Shown here piece after piece: positions 18,800 through 29,568 of a stretch of 64,000 nt of DNA. A program made the translations under genes and the position numbers. The stretch comes from CAILZL01 sp963791615 (GTDB lineage: Bacteria; Pseudomonadota; Gammaproteobacteria; Steroidobacterales; Steroidobacteraceae): positions 1,662,926 to 1,726,925 of the forward strand of contig CAWBTE010000006.1 in assembly GCA_963791615.1 (NCBI GenBank), read 5' to 3'. The notes beneath the pieces were generated by a model. That model made no database searches, was not told where the DNA came from, and saw nothing but the letters and a program-made list of their open reading frames with translations. Position 1 is the first letter of the stretch. Each line of letters opens with the position of its first letter.

Positions 18800-20383
18800 T
18801 CAGGAGCCCTCGCCGGAGCCGGCGCGATCGAGCTCGAGCTGGCGGAGTTCGATCCGGCGGATCTTGCCGGTCAGCGTCTTCGGCAGGTCGGGCACGAACT
18901 CGACCAGGCGCGGATAGGCGTAGGCCGAGAGCCGCTCGCGGACGAACGCCTTGATCTCCGCGGCGAGCTCGTCGGAGGGCGCGAACCCGTCGGCGAGGAC
19001 GATGAACGCCTTGACCACGTTGCCGCGCAGCTCGTCGGGCGAGGCGACCGCCGCAGCCTCCCGCACCGCAGGGTGCTCGAGGCAGGCGGACTCGACCTCG
19101 AACGGCCCGATCCGGTAGCCGGCCGCGATGATCACGTCGTCGGCGCGCCCGACGTACCAGTAGTAGCCGTCCTCGTCCTGGACGGCGGCGTCCTTCGTGT
19201 GGAACCAGTCGCCGCCGAACGTCTCCTCGCCCGCCTCGTCGTTGCGCCAGTAGCCGAGCGGGTAGTGCGGGTTCGAGCGGGCGCGGAGGCAGATCTCGCC
19301 CCGCTCGCCCTGCGCGACCGGCCGCTCGTCCTCGTCGAGGATCTGCACGTCCCAGCCCGGCATCGGCTTCCCCATCGAGCCCTCGCGCACCTCCAGGAAG
19401 GGGAAGTTGGCGACGAGCGGATACGACTCCGTCAGCCCGTAGTAGTCGAGCACGGTCACCCCGTACTGCCTGGCGGAACCAGCGGATCGCCTCCGGGTTG
19501 AGCGGCTCCCCCGCCGAGCAGACGCGGCGGAACGACTGCGGGTAGCGCGTTCCCGCGTCCTCGATCGCCATCATCGAGCGCATCGCCGTCGGCGTCGTGA
19601 ACACGTTCGTGACCCGGTGGCGGCTGAGGAAGGCGAGCTGCCGGTGCGGGTCGAAGCCGCCCTCGCGCCGGTAGACGCACTGCAGCGCCCCGAGCCGCCA
19701 GGGGCCGAGCAGCGGCGCGATCCCGGCCGCCCACGCCCACTCGCCCATCCCGTGGAAGCGCTCGCCGTCCTGCACCTCGTGGCAGTAGCGGAACTCCTCG
19801 TGGGCGAGGATGTAGCGGTGCGCGTGGACGATCCCCTTCGCGAGCCCCGTCGTGCCTGACGTGTAGTAGAGCTGGGCGGGGTCGTCGGCCGAGGTGTCGG
19901 CGCAGACGAAGTCGGTCGGCGCGCCGCTCAGCGTCTCCGGGCTCGAGCACGAGGACGTCCGGCGCCCACGGCCGGTCGAACCGCGGCGCGTTCTCGGCGT
20001 CGGTGACGAGGAGGCGGGCCTCCGAGTCGGAGAGGCGGTGCTCGATCCCGTCGTCGCCGTAGAGCACCGACATCGAGAGCAGGATCGCGCCGAGCTTCCA
20101 GACGCCGAAGAAGATCGCCGCCGCCTCGGGCGTCGGGGGCAGGACGACGGCGACGCGGTCTCCCCGCGCCACGCCGACGCGCCGCCAGCGTGTGGGCCGC
20201 CTGGTTCGCGAGGTCCTGCAGCTCACCCCAGGCGAGCTCCCGCACCGAGCCGTCGAAGCTCTCCCAGATCATCGCCGGCTTCTCGCGCGGATGCTTGTCG
20301 CAGACGTCGGCGGCGATGTTGTAGCGCGCCGGCACCTCCCAGCGATGGGATGCGCACAGCTCCTCGTAGCTCGGGACGCTCAT
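18800..20383 (-). CDS. AMP-forming acyl-CoA synthetase
   Basis: About 527 residues of the ANL superfamily. The AMP/phosphate loop is YYTSGTTGLAKGIVHAH, followed by YYGLTESYPL, the adenosine-contact Asp in WFHTKDAAVQDEDGYYW, the hinge GRADDVIIAAGYRIGPFEVE, and the catalytic Lys near the end (LPKTLTGKIRRIEL). The layout resembles medium-chain acyl-CoA or acetyl-CoA synthetases. Frame changes occur near 20180, 19930 and 19470. ATG 20383 is preceded by AGAGG. A 17-bp direct repeat lies in the gap shared with the divergent ABC exporter. Confidence 0.82.
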
Positions 20384-20415
20384 TCTCGACCTCTGCGCGT
20401 ACCGGTACCGCCGAA

Positions 20416-20452
20416 CATCGCACGCCGGAGCGGATCATCGCACGCCGGAGCG
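20416..20452. repeat. Two direct copies of a 17-bp element in a divergent gap
   Basis: CATCGCACGCCGGAGCG occurs twice (20416-20432 and 20436-20452), separated by GAT, giving a 20-base period (about two helical turns). It lies between the divergent acyl-CoA synthetase and ABC permease genes, so it could be a tandem regulator site. Confidence 0.6.
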
Positions 20453-20532
20453 CGGCGATCCGGGACTTCCCGCTACCGACTCGGTGTCGCCCCGGATGCA
20501 TGCGGCGTCGGCGCGGCAGCGACGCTGGCAGT

Positions 20533-21634
20533 GTGGTTCCCGTTGCCCGACGCAATCTCCTGGGCGAGAAGGGCCGGCTCGCGATGTCGGTGGCAGGCTC
20601 TGCCTGCGCGGTGCTCCTGATCCTTCTCGTCGCAAGCCTGTACCGCGGGCTGGAGCACGGCGTCGAGCGTCCTGACCCGCCTGCCGGGTGACGTCTGGGT
20701 CGCGCAGGCAGGCACCCGCGACCCGTTTCGCTCCACGTCCATGCTCCCGTCCGGCGCGGCCGGCCGCCTCGAGCGGATCTCCGGCGTCCGGCTCGCGATC
20801 CCGGTCTACGCGCGCCGCATCGCGTTCACGCAGGACGGCAGAGATCTCGACGTCTACTTCATGTCGCTCGACGTTCCGACCGGCCCGCAGTGGCCCGCGG
20901 CCGTTCGCTCGAGCTTCCTGCCTCCGCGCGGTGGCGTGGCCGTGGACCGGGCCCTCGCGCAGAACGCCGGCCTGCACGTCGGCGACGAGCTCGACGTCCT
21001 GGGCCGGAAACTGCGCATCACGGGGATCCGGCCCGGAGGCAATCCGCTCTACCAGCTCGCGTTCGTCAACGGCGCCGACGCCCCGGAGGTGCTGCGACTC
21101 GGCGACGTCACGAGCTTCTACCTGCTCTCGGTGGCGGACGGGGCGAACGTCGCCGCCGTGGCCCGGGCATCCGAGGCGGCGCTGCCGGGAACCGAAGCCA
21201 GCACGAGCGCCGCGTTCGCCGCTGCGACGGCGCGGCTCGTCAACGAGGGCTTCCTGCCCGTCGTCGGCGCACTCGTCGCGATCGGCTTCCTGGTCGGCGG
21301 AGCGGTGATCGGTCTCACGACCTACACCGCCACGATCGAGAAGGCTCGGGACTTCGGCGTCCTGAAGGCCCTCGGCGCCTCCGACGGCTTCCTCTACCGG
21401 ATCGTCGTCCAGCAGAGCCTGATCGTCGGGGTGGCGGGGGCAACCCTGGGGATCGGCGCATCCGCGCTCGCGGCCTCCCTGATCGAGCGGCGCGTTCCGG
21501 AGTTCGTGACCGAGCTCCGGGTCGGCGACGCCGCCGGCGTGTTCGTCATCACCCTGCTCGTCTCGCTGGTCGCCGCCTATCTCCCGGCCCACCGGATCAA
21601 CCACATCGACCCGGCGATCGTGTTCCGGGCATGA
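20533..21634 (+). CDS. ABC transporter permease, FtsX/MacB-like
   Basis: The N-terminal helix is SVAGSACAVLLILLVASLYR, then a large outer domain (GDVWVAQAGTRDPFRSTSM onward). Three C-terminal helices include GALVAIGFLVGGAVIGLTTY, followed by the coupling segment EKARDFGVLKALGASDGFLY, typical of FtsX/DevC permeases that export or flip lipids and peptides. A shift near 20660 splits it. GTG 20533 is a tentative start. Its TGA overlaps the ATG of the ATPase gene (ATGA). Confidence 0.82.
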
Positions 21635-22326
21635 CCGGCCGCACGTCGCTCCTGCAGGTCGACGACCTGACGAAGGTCTTCGGCGCCGGTCGCACCGAGG
21701 TGCGGGCCGTCGACGGTGTCTCCTTCGCGACGGGGGCGGGTGAGATCACGCTCGTGATGGGCCCGTCGGGCTCGGGCAAGACGACCCTGCTGACGCTGAT
21801 CGGCGGCCTCCTCCGTCCGTCGTCGGGACGCGTCGTCATCGAGGGCGTCGAGATCACCGCCCTGCCTCCCCGGGAGCTGCCACGCGTTCGGCGCGAGTCC
21901 GTCGGCTTCGTGTTCCAGACGTTCAACCTCCTCGAGTCCCTGACGACGCTCGAGAACGTCGAGGTCGCCCTGAACGTGGCAGGTGTGAAGGGCGCCGAGG
22001 CGCGGGCGCGCGCCACCGACCTGCTCGTCGCGGCCGGGCTCGAGACGCGACTCGCGTTCCGGGCCCGGGATCTCTCCGGCGGCGAGAAGCAGCGGGTCTC
22101 GATCGCGCGTGCGCTCGCAAACCGGCCGGCGCTGCTCCTCGCCGACGAGCCGACCGCGAACCTCGATTCGCTCCACGGGGGCGAGGTGATGGACGTCCTG
22201 CGCAACCTCGTCAAGGAAGACGACCGGGCGGCCGTCGTCGTCTCGCACGACGTGCGACTCCAGCGGATCGCCGACCGGGTGCTGTGGCTCGAGGACGGCC
22301 GGCTCCGGGCCGTGCCGGCCGCCTGA
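21631..22326 (+). CDS. ABC transporter ATP-binding protein, LolD/DevA/MacB-like
   Basis: Intact 231 residues. Walker A GPSGSGKTTL, Q-loop VFQTFNLLESLTTLENV, signature LSGGEKQRVSIARALAN, Walker B ALLLADEPTANLDS and switch His in VVVSHDVRL are all complete. It starts on an ATGA overlap with the permease gene, so the two form a type VII-like exporter. The cargo is unknown. Confidence 0.92.
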   Translation: MTGRTSLLQVDDLTKVFGAGRTEVRAVDGVSFATGAGEITLVMGPSGSGKTTLLTLIGGLLRPSSGRVVIEGVEITALPPRELPRVRRESVGFVFQTFNLLESLTTLENVEVALNVAGVKGAEARARATDLLVAAGLETRLAFRARDLSGGEKQRVSIARALANRPALLLADEPTANLDSLHGGEVMDVLRNLVKEDDRAAVVVSHDVRLQRIADRVLWLEDGRLRAVPAA

Positions 22327-22399
22327 GGCGCGCAGGCCCGGCGTAAGGGTTCCGTGAAGGAGCCCAACCTCGCCGCGGCTCGCTGCGTCTCTCTTCACC

Positions 22400-22660
22400 A
22401 TGGGCGCTGAAGACGACACGATCGGGGCGGAGGTCGTCTACCTGCTCGCCGAGCTCCGCTCGGACGAGCGGGGGCCGGTCCACGAGATCGGCTCGCGCGC
22501 CCGGGTGCTCGGCGCCGACGGCGACCGGCTGACGCTCGCAGTCGCCTGCGGCAGCGGTGAAGACGTCGTCACCTGCCCGCGCGGCCTCGTCGCGCGCCGT
22601 CGGCGGCCGCTCCCGTCCCGCCCCCGGTTCAGGCGCGCGGACCTCCCGCCCGCCGCCTGA
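22400..22660 (+). CDS. Small hypothetical protein (86 residues)
   Basis: Intact reading frame starting MGAEDDTIGAEVVYLLAEL and containing RARVLGADGDRLTLAVACGS then EDVVTCPRGLVARRRR. It looks like a small beta-rich domain with a basic tail. No family recognised. It lies 74 bases after the ABC exporter genes on the same strand and may be read with them. Confidence 0.5.
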   Translation: MGAEDDTIGAEVVYLLAELRSDERGPVHEIGSRARVLGADGDRLTLAVACGSGEDVVTCPRGLVARRRRPLPSRPRFRRADLPPAA

Positions 22661-22706
22661 CCCATCGCGACCCGTCCAGGCGACGCTCCCTCCCCCGGGA
22701 GCCCGC

Positions 22707-23070
22707 CTACTCGGGTCGGTGGCAGACCGCCTCGATGTTGTTGCCGTCCGGGTCGTAGACGAACGCGGCGTAGTAGCGACGGGTGGTAGTGCGGGCGGAG
22801 CCCCGGCCGGCCGTTGTCGTGGCCGCCGGCGGCCAGTGCCGCCGCGTAGAACGCATCGACGGTGGCCCGTCGGGACTCGGTGAACGCGACGTGGACCGGC
22901 CCCGAGAGCTCGCGGTCGGCGATCCAGAACGCCGGCTTGCCGTCCTTGCCGTAGCCGACGCCGTGCGGCATCGCCATCACGACGCCCATCCCGAGCGCGG
23001 CGAGCGCCTGCTCGTAGAAGGCGCTGCACGCCTCCAGATCGTCGACACCGACGATGATGTGGTCGATCAT
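22707..23070 (-). CDS. VOC-family protein (glyoxalase/dioxygenase fold)
   Basis: About 120 residues. MIDHIIVGVDDLEACSAFYE carries the first metal-type His. The middle reads GPVHVAFTESRRATVDAFYA, and after a shift near 22785 the end reads AAFVYDPDGNNIEAVCHRPE with the final Glu. GAGGCGC lies before ATG 23070. Reaction unknown; many family members are lactoylglutathione-lyase-like or resistance proteins. Confidence 0.75.
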
Positions 23071-23225
23071 GACGCGCCTCCTCACTTCCGGGTGTGCTGG
23101 CGCCTGCAGGGCCGTGCGGCCGGCGCAGGCTCTCACCGCCAGTCTCGACCCCGCGACGGCCCGCGGGCATCGGTAGTCCGAGGCGGGCCGCGTCCGTAGT
23201 CACCCCCGATCCAGGCACCGTTCGC

Positions 23226-23231
23226 TATATT
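23226..23231 (+). promoter_or_regulatory. TATATT -10 element, leaderless start
   Basis: TATATT is followed by five bases and GTG 23237, in otherwise GC-rich sequence. It supports GTG 23237 as a leaderless start for the luciferase-like gene. Confidence 0.5.
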
Positions 23232-23236
23232 GTTGC

Positions 23237-24308
23237 GTGCTCAATCAATCGCACATGGAACTCGGTCTCTACACCTTCGCGGAGCTCACGCCCGACCCGG
23301 CCACGGGACGGGCGATCTCGCCCGCGCAGCGTCTGCGCAACCTGATCGAGGAGGCGACGCTCGCCGACGAGGTCGGGCTCGACGTCTTCGGGGTCGGCGA
23401 GCACCATCGCCCCGACTTCGCCGTCTCCGCGCCGGCGATCGCGCTCGCTGCCGTCGCCGAGCGGACGACGCGGATCCGGCTCACGAGCGCGGTCAGCGTG
23501 CTCAGCTCGGACGATCCGGTGCGCGTCTTCCAGCAGTTCTCCACCCTCGATCTGCTCTCCGGCGGGCGCGCGGAGATCATGGCGGGGCGCGGCTCGTTCA
23601 TCGAGTCGTTCCCGCTCTTCGGCTACGACCTCGCCGACTACGACGAGCTGTTCGCCGAGAAGCTCGACCTTCTGCTCCGGCTGCGCGAGGCGGAGCACGT
23701 CACGCTGGGCCGGGCGCCACCGCGCGCCGCTCGACGACGTCGGCGATCTATCCGCGGCCCACTCAGGATCCGCTGCCCGGTCTGGATCGCGGTCGGCGGC
23801 AATCCCGCCTCGGCCGCCCGCGCCGGCGTCGCTCGGCCTCCCGATGGCGCTCGCGATCATCGGCGGGATGCCCGAGCGGTTCGCGCCCTTCGCCGAGATC
23901 CACCGCCGCGCGGCGCGCGAGACCGGCCACGACGCCCTGCCGCTCAGCATCAACTCGCACGGCTTCATCGCCGACACGTCGCAGGCGGCCGCCGACGCCT
24001 CGTGGCCGCAGTTCAACGCGATGATGACGCAAGATCGGGCGCGAGCGCGGCTGGCCGCCGATGAGCGCGCGAGCGACTTCGAGGCCACGCGCACCCTGCG
24101 CGGCGCGAACTTCGTCGGCAGCCCGCAGGAGGTCGTCGAGAAGATCCTCTTCCAGCACGAGATCTTCGGCCACCAGCGCTTCCTCCTCTATCTCTCGAGC
24201 CTCGACCACGCGAAGACGATGCGCGCGATCGAGCTCTACGGCACGGAGGTCGCGCCCGCCGTCCGCGCCGAGGTGGCGCGCCGGGCATCGATTACGCTGC
24301 CCGTGTGA
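23237..24308 (+). CDS. Luciferase-like (LLM) flavin-dependent oxidoreductase
   Basis: About 350 residues with a TIM-barrel F420/FMN fold: MELGLYTFAELTPDPATGR, DVFGVGEHHRPDFAVSAPA, IRLTSAVSVLSSDDPVRVFQ, FSTLDLLSGGRAEIMAGRGS and later ALAIIGGMPERFAPFAEIHR. Such enzymes are monooxygenases or F420-linked reductases; the cofactor cannot be fixed here. Shifts near 23715 and 23825 split it. GTG 23237 fits the TATATT element; ATG 23255 is the alternative. Its TGA overlaps the GTG of the DUF885 gene (GTGA). Confidence 0.8.
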
Positions 24309-25491
24309 CGGACGTCGTCGAGCGCTACCTGACCCTCGGGCTGCGGCTCGGGCGGCACGTCGACGGCCTCGTCGACTCGTACTGCGGGCCGCCGGAGCTC
24401 GCCGCGGCGGTCGCCGCCGAGGCGCCGGTCGACCGCGCCGGAGCTGGTGGCCGAGGCGGACGGCCTGGCAGCCGACCTCGAGCGCTCGGAGCTCGAGCCG
24501 CAGCGCCGGGCCTGGCTCGGTGACCAGGTCGGCGGCCTCCGCGCCTACGCAGGGGTGCTGGCCGGCGAGAGCATCTCGTACGTGGAAGAGGTGGAGCGGT
24601 GCTACGGCGTCCGGCCCGAGCCCGTCTCCGAGGACACCTACCGCGAGGCGCACGCCCGGCTCGACGAGCTCCTGCCCGGCGACGGGTCGCTGCTCGAGCG
24701 CTACGACGGCTGGCGCAGCGAGCCGCCGGGTCGCCTCCGAGCGGATGATCCCCGCGCTGACCGCGCTGGTGGAGCTGCTGCGGACGAGGACCCGGCGGCT
24801 GCTCGAGCTTCCCGAGGGAGAGGCCGTCGTCGTCGAGGAGGTGCACGACGAGCCGTGGTGGGCCTTCAACTACTACCAGGGCGACCTGCGCAGCCGCGTC
24901 GTCGTGAACGCCGACACGCTGACGACCCCGTTCGATCTCGTCGGGCTCGCCGCTCACGAGGCCTACCCGGGCCACCACACGGAGCACGCCGTCAAGGAGC
25001 AGCTGCTCATCCGCGACCGCGGCTGCCTGGAGGAGGCGATCCAGCTCGTGCCGACGCCGCAGGTCGTCGTCAGCGAGGGCATCGCCGAGATCGGCCTCGA
25101 CCTCCTGCTCGACGAGGAGCTCGAGCGAGAGATCGGGGACGTGCTGGCGGCGCACGGCCTCGAGGACGACCTCGGCCTGGCACTCGCGGTCGACCGCGCG
25201 CGCCGGCCGATCCGGGGCCTCGGCGCTCGATGCGGCGCTGATCATCCACGAGCACGGCGGCACGGTCGAGGAGGCGCAGGCCCACGTCGAGCGCTGGGGG
25301 CTGCGAACGCCCGAGCAGGCCGCGCAGACGGTGCGGTTCGTGACCGACCCCACCTGGCGGGCCTACGTCGTCACCTACTCGGCAGGGCAGGAGCTCTGCG
25401 GCGCCTACGTCGGCGGCGACCCCGGCGCGGTTCCGCACGCTGCTGACCGAGCAGGTGCGCGTCGCCGACCTGCTCGCCGGCGCGGCCGTAG
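24305..25491 (+). CDS. DUF885 family, metallopeptidase-like protein
   Basis: It starts on a GTGA overlap with the luciferase-like gene. The readable chain is VVERYLTLGLRLGRHVDGLV, LAADLERSELEPQRRAWLGD, IPALTALVELLRTRTRRLLE and the motif AAHEAYPGHHTEHAVKEQLL. HExxxGHH is the DUF885 metal-type motif. Frame changes near 24437, 24728, 25215, 25425 and close to the end are needed. The stop TAG at 25489-25491 lies 10 bases from the end of the convergent methyltransferase gene. Peptidase activity is inferred from the motif only. Confidence 0.75.
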
Positions 25492-25501
25492 GCCGAGCGC
25501 G

Positions 25502-26457
25502 TCAGGCCGGCTCGGGCGGCGGGCGCGAACCAGGCGTCGGCGACGCTCGCGACGTGGCGGTGATCGGTGCCGCAGCAGCCGCCGAGCACGGTCAGGTGCG
25601 GCAGCCGCTCGCCGATCGCGAGGTAGCCGCGCGGCGAGCTCGGCCGGGTCGCCGTCGTCGAGCACCTCCGACTCGTCGAGCTCGGCGTGGCTCTTCGTCG
25701 AGGCGTTCGCGCGGATGCCGAGGACGCGATCCCAGGGCCCCGGCTCGTCGAGCACCGACAGGAAGTGGGTCGGGTGGGCGCAGTTGACCATGAAGTAGGC
25801 GGCGACGCCGCCCGTCTCGCTGTCGACCTCCTCGATCGCCTCCGCGAGCGGCTGCCCGCTCGGCAGCCGGCCGTCCGTCTCGACGGTGAACGAGATCGAC
25901 GGCGGGGAGCCCGGCGGCGTCGCGGCGCGCACGATCCCGATCGCCTCCTCGACGTAGGTGATCGTCATGCCCGACGACGCTGTCGGCCGCCGTGTCGGCG
26001 AGGACGCCGGCCTGCCAGGAGTGGAACGCCTCCGCCTCGTCGGCCGTCATGTGGCTCTCCGGGTCGTAGGCGTCGCCCTCGGGCCCGATCGGGGCGCTGA
26101 TCACGAACGGGCGGCCCGGCTCCTCCTCCCGCTCGCGGATCTCCTCGACGAAGCGATGCAGCGCCGGTTCGCCTCGGCGAGCTCGTCGAGGGAGTAGCCG
26201 AGCTGCGCGCCCCAGGACGGGTTCGCGCGCCAGGTGTTGGCCTCGAGCACGAAGCCGGTGCCGTGACGGCGGGCGACGTCGAGATACGGCTCGAAGTAGC
26301 GCGTCATCGCCGCCCGGCCCTCCTCGTGCTCGAGCAGCGGGAACGTGGCGAAGCACGGCAGATCGAACCCGTCGTGGAAGATCAGCGACGTCTCCATGCC
26401 GCCGTCGGTGAGCAGCACGCTCCCGTCGAGCTGCGGCAACGCGTTCCGGTAGCGCAT
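25502..26457 (-). CDS. Homocysteine S-methyltransferase family protein
   Basis: N-terminus VLLTDGGMETSLIFHDGFDL. Zinc ligands are in YFMVNCAHPTHFLSV and LGGCCGTDHRHV, as in MmuM/MetH-type methyltransferases that transfer methyl from S-methylmethionine, folate or betaine to homocysteine; the donor is unknown here. Shifts near 26165, 25965, 25620 and 25510 split it. ATG 26457 is preceded on the minus strand by TACGAT and eight bases. It diverges from mutS2 with 65 bases between starts. Confidence 0.82.
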
Positions 26458-26465
26458 GGTCCGGA

Positions 26466-26471
26466 ATCGTA
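26466..26471 (-). promoter_or_regulatory. TACGAT -10 element for the methyltransferase gene
   Basis: On the minus strand TACGAT is followed by eight bases and ATG 26457, giving a leaderless or nearly leaderless transcript. Confidence 0.45.
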
Positions 26472-26510
26472 GACCGCCGGTGCGCGGCGATACAACATGC
26501 CGCTCGGCCG

Positions 26511-26516
26511 TACACT
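26511..26516 (+). promoter_or_regulatory. TACACT -10 element for mutS2
   Basis: TACACT, six bases, ATG 26523. The same hexamer at the same spacing precedes the ftsH-like gene at 46422. Confidence 0.6.
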
Positions 26517-26522
26517 CGCCCC

Positions 26523-28934
26523 ATGCGAGAGCACGACCTCGAGCTGCTCGAGCTCCCCGCCGTTCTGGCCCGGCTCGCCGGGGCGGCGGCGAGCGAGCCG
26601 GGAGCGCTGCTGGCCGAAGCCCTCCGCCCGTCGGCGGACGCCGAGGAGGTGCGGCTCCGCCAGCAGCAGACGACCGAGGCGATCTCGCTGCTCGACGAGG
26701 CGGCCGAGCCCGACCTCGGCGGCGCCGCCGACGTGAGCGAGGCGGCCGAGCTCGCGGCCCGCGGCAGCACGCTCGACACCCGCACGCTCTGGCGCAGGTC
26801 GAGCGCACGATCCGCGCCGGCGTGACGGCCCGCCGCGCGCTCGCCGAGCGGGACGACGATCCCGGCGCTGATGGAGCTCGTGGCCGGGATCGACCCGTCG
26901 CTGCTCTCGGTCGCCGAGGAGATCGGGCGCGCGGTCGAGGAGGACGGCTCCGACCTGAAGGACTCGGCCTCGCCGCCGCTGCGCCGCCTGCGCCGCGAGC
27001 TCCGCGAGGGCCGCGGGCGGCTGGCCGAGCGCCTCCGCAAGATCGCGCGCGATCCCGCCGCTCGCCGAGCACCTCCAGGACGACTTCGTCACCGAGCGCG
27101 GCGGCCGCCCCGTGCTGGCGCTGAAGGCGTCGGCCCGCGGGCGCGTGCCCGGCATCGTGCACGACTCCTCCGGCTCGGGCCAGACGCTCTTCGTCGAGCC
27201 GCTCGCGGCCGTCGACGACTCGAACCGGCTGCGCGAGGCCGAGGTCGCCGAGCGCGACGAGGTGGCGCGGATCCTGCGCAACCTCTCGTCGCTCGTCGCC
27301 GCGCAGGCCGAGGCGCTCGTCGCGCTCGTCGACGCGACGGCCGAGCTCGACCTCGCGCTCGCCCGCGGCAGCCTCTCGCGCGGCTGGCGGGGAGCGCTCG
27401 TGGCGCAGAGCCACGACGTCGTCCTGCGCGGGGCGCGCCACCCGCTGCTCGACCGGGCGACGGCCGTGCCGATCGACCTCGAGCTCGGCGCGCCTCCGCG
27501 CGCTCGTGATCAGCGGGCCGAACACCGGCGGCAAGACCGTGGCGCTGAAGACGCTCGGCCTCGCCGCCGTGCTGCACCAGTGCGGCCTGCGCCCGCCGGC
27601 CGACGAGGCCGCGCTGCCCGTCTTCGACGAGATCCTCGTCGACATCGGCGACGAGCAGTCGATCGCGATGAGCCTCTCGACGTTCTCGGCGCACGTGCAG
27701 CAACCTCGTCGGGATCCTCGAGACGGCGACCGGAGCAGCTCCCTCGTCCTCCTCGACGAGATCGCCGCCGGCACCGACCCGGTCGAGGGCGCGGCGCTCG
27801 CGGAGGCCCTGCTCGGCCGGCTCGCGACCCAGGCGCGGCTCACGGTGACGACGAGCCACTACGCCGAGCTGAAGGAGTGGGCGAGCGCCGCGGACGGCGC
27901 CGCGAACGCCGCCACCGGGATCGACCCCGACAGCGACGAGCCGCTCTACACGGTCACGCTCGGCCGGCCCGGGACGTCGCACGCGCTCCAGACCGCCGAG
28001 CGGCTCGGCCTGCCGGCGCCGATCGTGGCGGCCGCGCGGAGCAGGATCGCGCCCGAGCGGCTGCGCGTCGCCGAGCTCGTCGCCGAGGCGGAGGCGGCCG
28101 CGCGCGAGGCGCAGACGGCGCTCGCGGCCGCCGCCGCGGAGCAGCAGGAGGCCGAGGCGGCGCGCCTCGCGGCCGAAGCGCGGCCGAGGGGCTCCAGCGA
28201 GCGAGATCGAGCAGGTGCGGTCGTCGGCCGCCGCCGAGCGGCAGCGCGCGCTGGCGCGAGGCCGAGGCGGAGCTCGCGGGCGTGCGGGCCGAGCTCGAGG
28301 AGCTGCGCGCCGAGATCCGCGCGGCGCGCAAGCTCGAGCGCGAGCGCGGCCGCGCCACGACCCCGGTCGCGCAGAAGAAGGAGCGCGAGCGCGACCGCAG
28401 GCTCGGGCGCCGCCTCCGACCGCGCCGCTCGCGCGTCGCGCGTCGCTCGCGCGGCTCGACGAGCCGCTGCCGCTGACCGCGCCGCTCGCCGCCGGGCGAC
28501 CCGGTCGTCGCGCCGTCGACTCGGGGTCAGGGGCACGATCACCGAGATCGTCGGCGACGAGGCGACCGTGCTCGGCAGCGGCGGCCTCCGGGTGCGCGTG
28601 CCGCTCGATCGCCTTCGACCCCGACCGCGACGCCGGCGCGGAGCCGACGAGCCGGCCGAGCCGGCCGTGACCGTCAGGGCCATGGTCCAGAACGACCTCC
28701 CCGACGAGATCGACCTGCGCGGGCGCACCGCGCAGGAGGCGCGCGAGGCGGTCCGCGACCTCGTCGACGCGGCCGCGCTCGCGGGCCGGGCCGAGGTGCG
28801 CGTGATCCACGGCCGCGGCACCGGCGCCGTCCGCAAGGCGGTGCGCGACGAGCTCGCGCAGCCATCCGCTCGTCGAGGAGCAGGTGTCGGACTCCGCCGA
28901 CGGGGCGACCGTCGTGCGGCTCGGCGGGCGCTGA
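26523..28934 (+). CDS. mutS2: Endonuclease MutS2
   Basis: About 800 residues. The N-terminal core includes LKASARGRVPGIVHDSSGSG and QTLFVEPLAAVDDSNRLREA. The ATPase has Walker A SGPNTGGKTVALKTLG, Walker B SLVLLDEIAAGTDPVEG and the His switch VTTSHYAELKEWA. A coiled coil follows (about 28060-28370). The C-terminal Smr nuclease domain has DEIDLRGRTAQEAREAVRDL and VRVIHGRGTGAVRKAVRDEL, ending VVRLGGR. MutS2 acts in recombination control and ribosome-collision rescue. At least ten frame changes occur, including a pair around 27705-27740 and a CGAG duplication near 28200. The order of all domains is normal. Confidence 0.9.
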
Positions 28935-28978
28935 GCGGCCGACGGCGTCCGGGCTCGAAGCCTGGCGGATGTCCGGCG

Positions 28979-29403
28979 TCAGCCGGACGTCACGTCGGCC
29001 GCGGCGCGCGCCGAGCAGCGGTCGCCGAGCGCCGTCCCGTCTCCTCGGGCGACCAGAGCGCGCCGAGCGCCAGCTCGGCCGCCTCCTCGGCCGTGGCCGC
29101 GGCCTCGTCGGCGACCTCGGCGCCGCGCGGGCGTGAGCACGACGAGCGCGAGGCGGGCATCGGTCGGATTCGACTCGCGGGTGACGAGGCCGATCCGCTC
29201 GAGCGGTGCGAGCTGCCGGGCGATGCCCGAGGTCGTGACAGCCAGCCGGCGCGCGAGCTCGACGCGCCGCAGCGTCTGCGACGGGGCCGCCTTCAGCTCG
29301 AGCAGCACGGCGAGGTCGTTGAGGCCGAGGCCGTGATGGCTCCCGAGCGGGTGGTCGACGTCCCGCAGCACGAGCGTGCGGGCGCGGGCGAGGTCGAGCA
29401 CGA
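28979..29403 (-). CDS. MarR-family transcriptional regulator
   Basis: About 140 residues. The winged helix reads LNDLAVLLELKAAPSQTLRR, VELARRLAVTTSGIARQLAP and LERIGLVTRESNPTDARLA, with VVLTP closing the wing. The C-terminal dimer helices (ALWSPEETG onward) follow after shifts near 29130 and 29045. GTG 29403 is chosen because an operator-like inverted repeat ends 16 bases upstream. An ATG at 29431 would place that repeat inside the gene. Likely ligand: a small phenolic or hydrophobic molecule, by family. Confidence 0.75.
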
Positions 29404-29418
29404 TGATCCAGGTTCGTT

Positions 29419-29442
29419 GACATATCATCAATCATATCAATC
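29419..29442. promoter_or_regulatory. AT-rich imperfect inverted repeat, candidate MarR operator
   Basis: TTGACATAT on one side and ATATCAA on the other, with internal ATCATCAATCAT. It stands out as the most AT-rich patch nearby and sits directly before the MarR gene, in the gap shared with the SNF2 helicase gene. Confidence 0.5.
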
Positions 29443-29568
29443 GATCTTTCAGTTCGCTCGGACGCAGTGACCGCCCGGCGATCACGGCTGAAGCCGTGAC
29501 GACCAGGACCGGGATCCGCGACTGCCGTCCACCGCGACCTCCTCCGCTACCCGTATCCTGAAGGGTTC

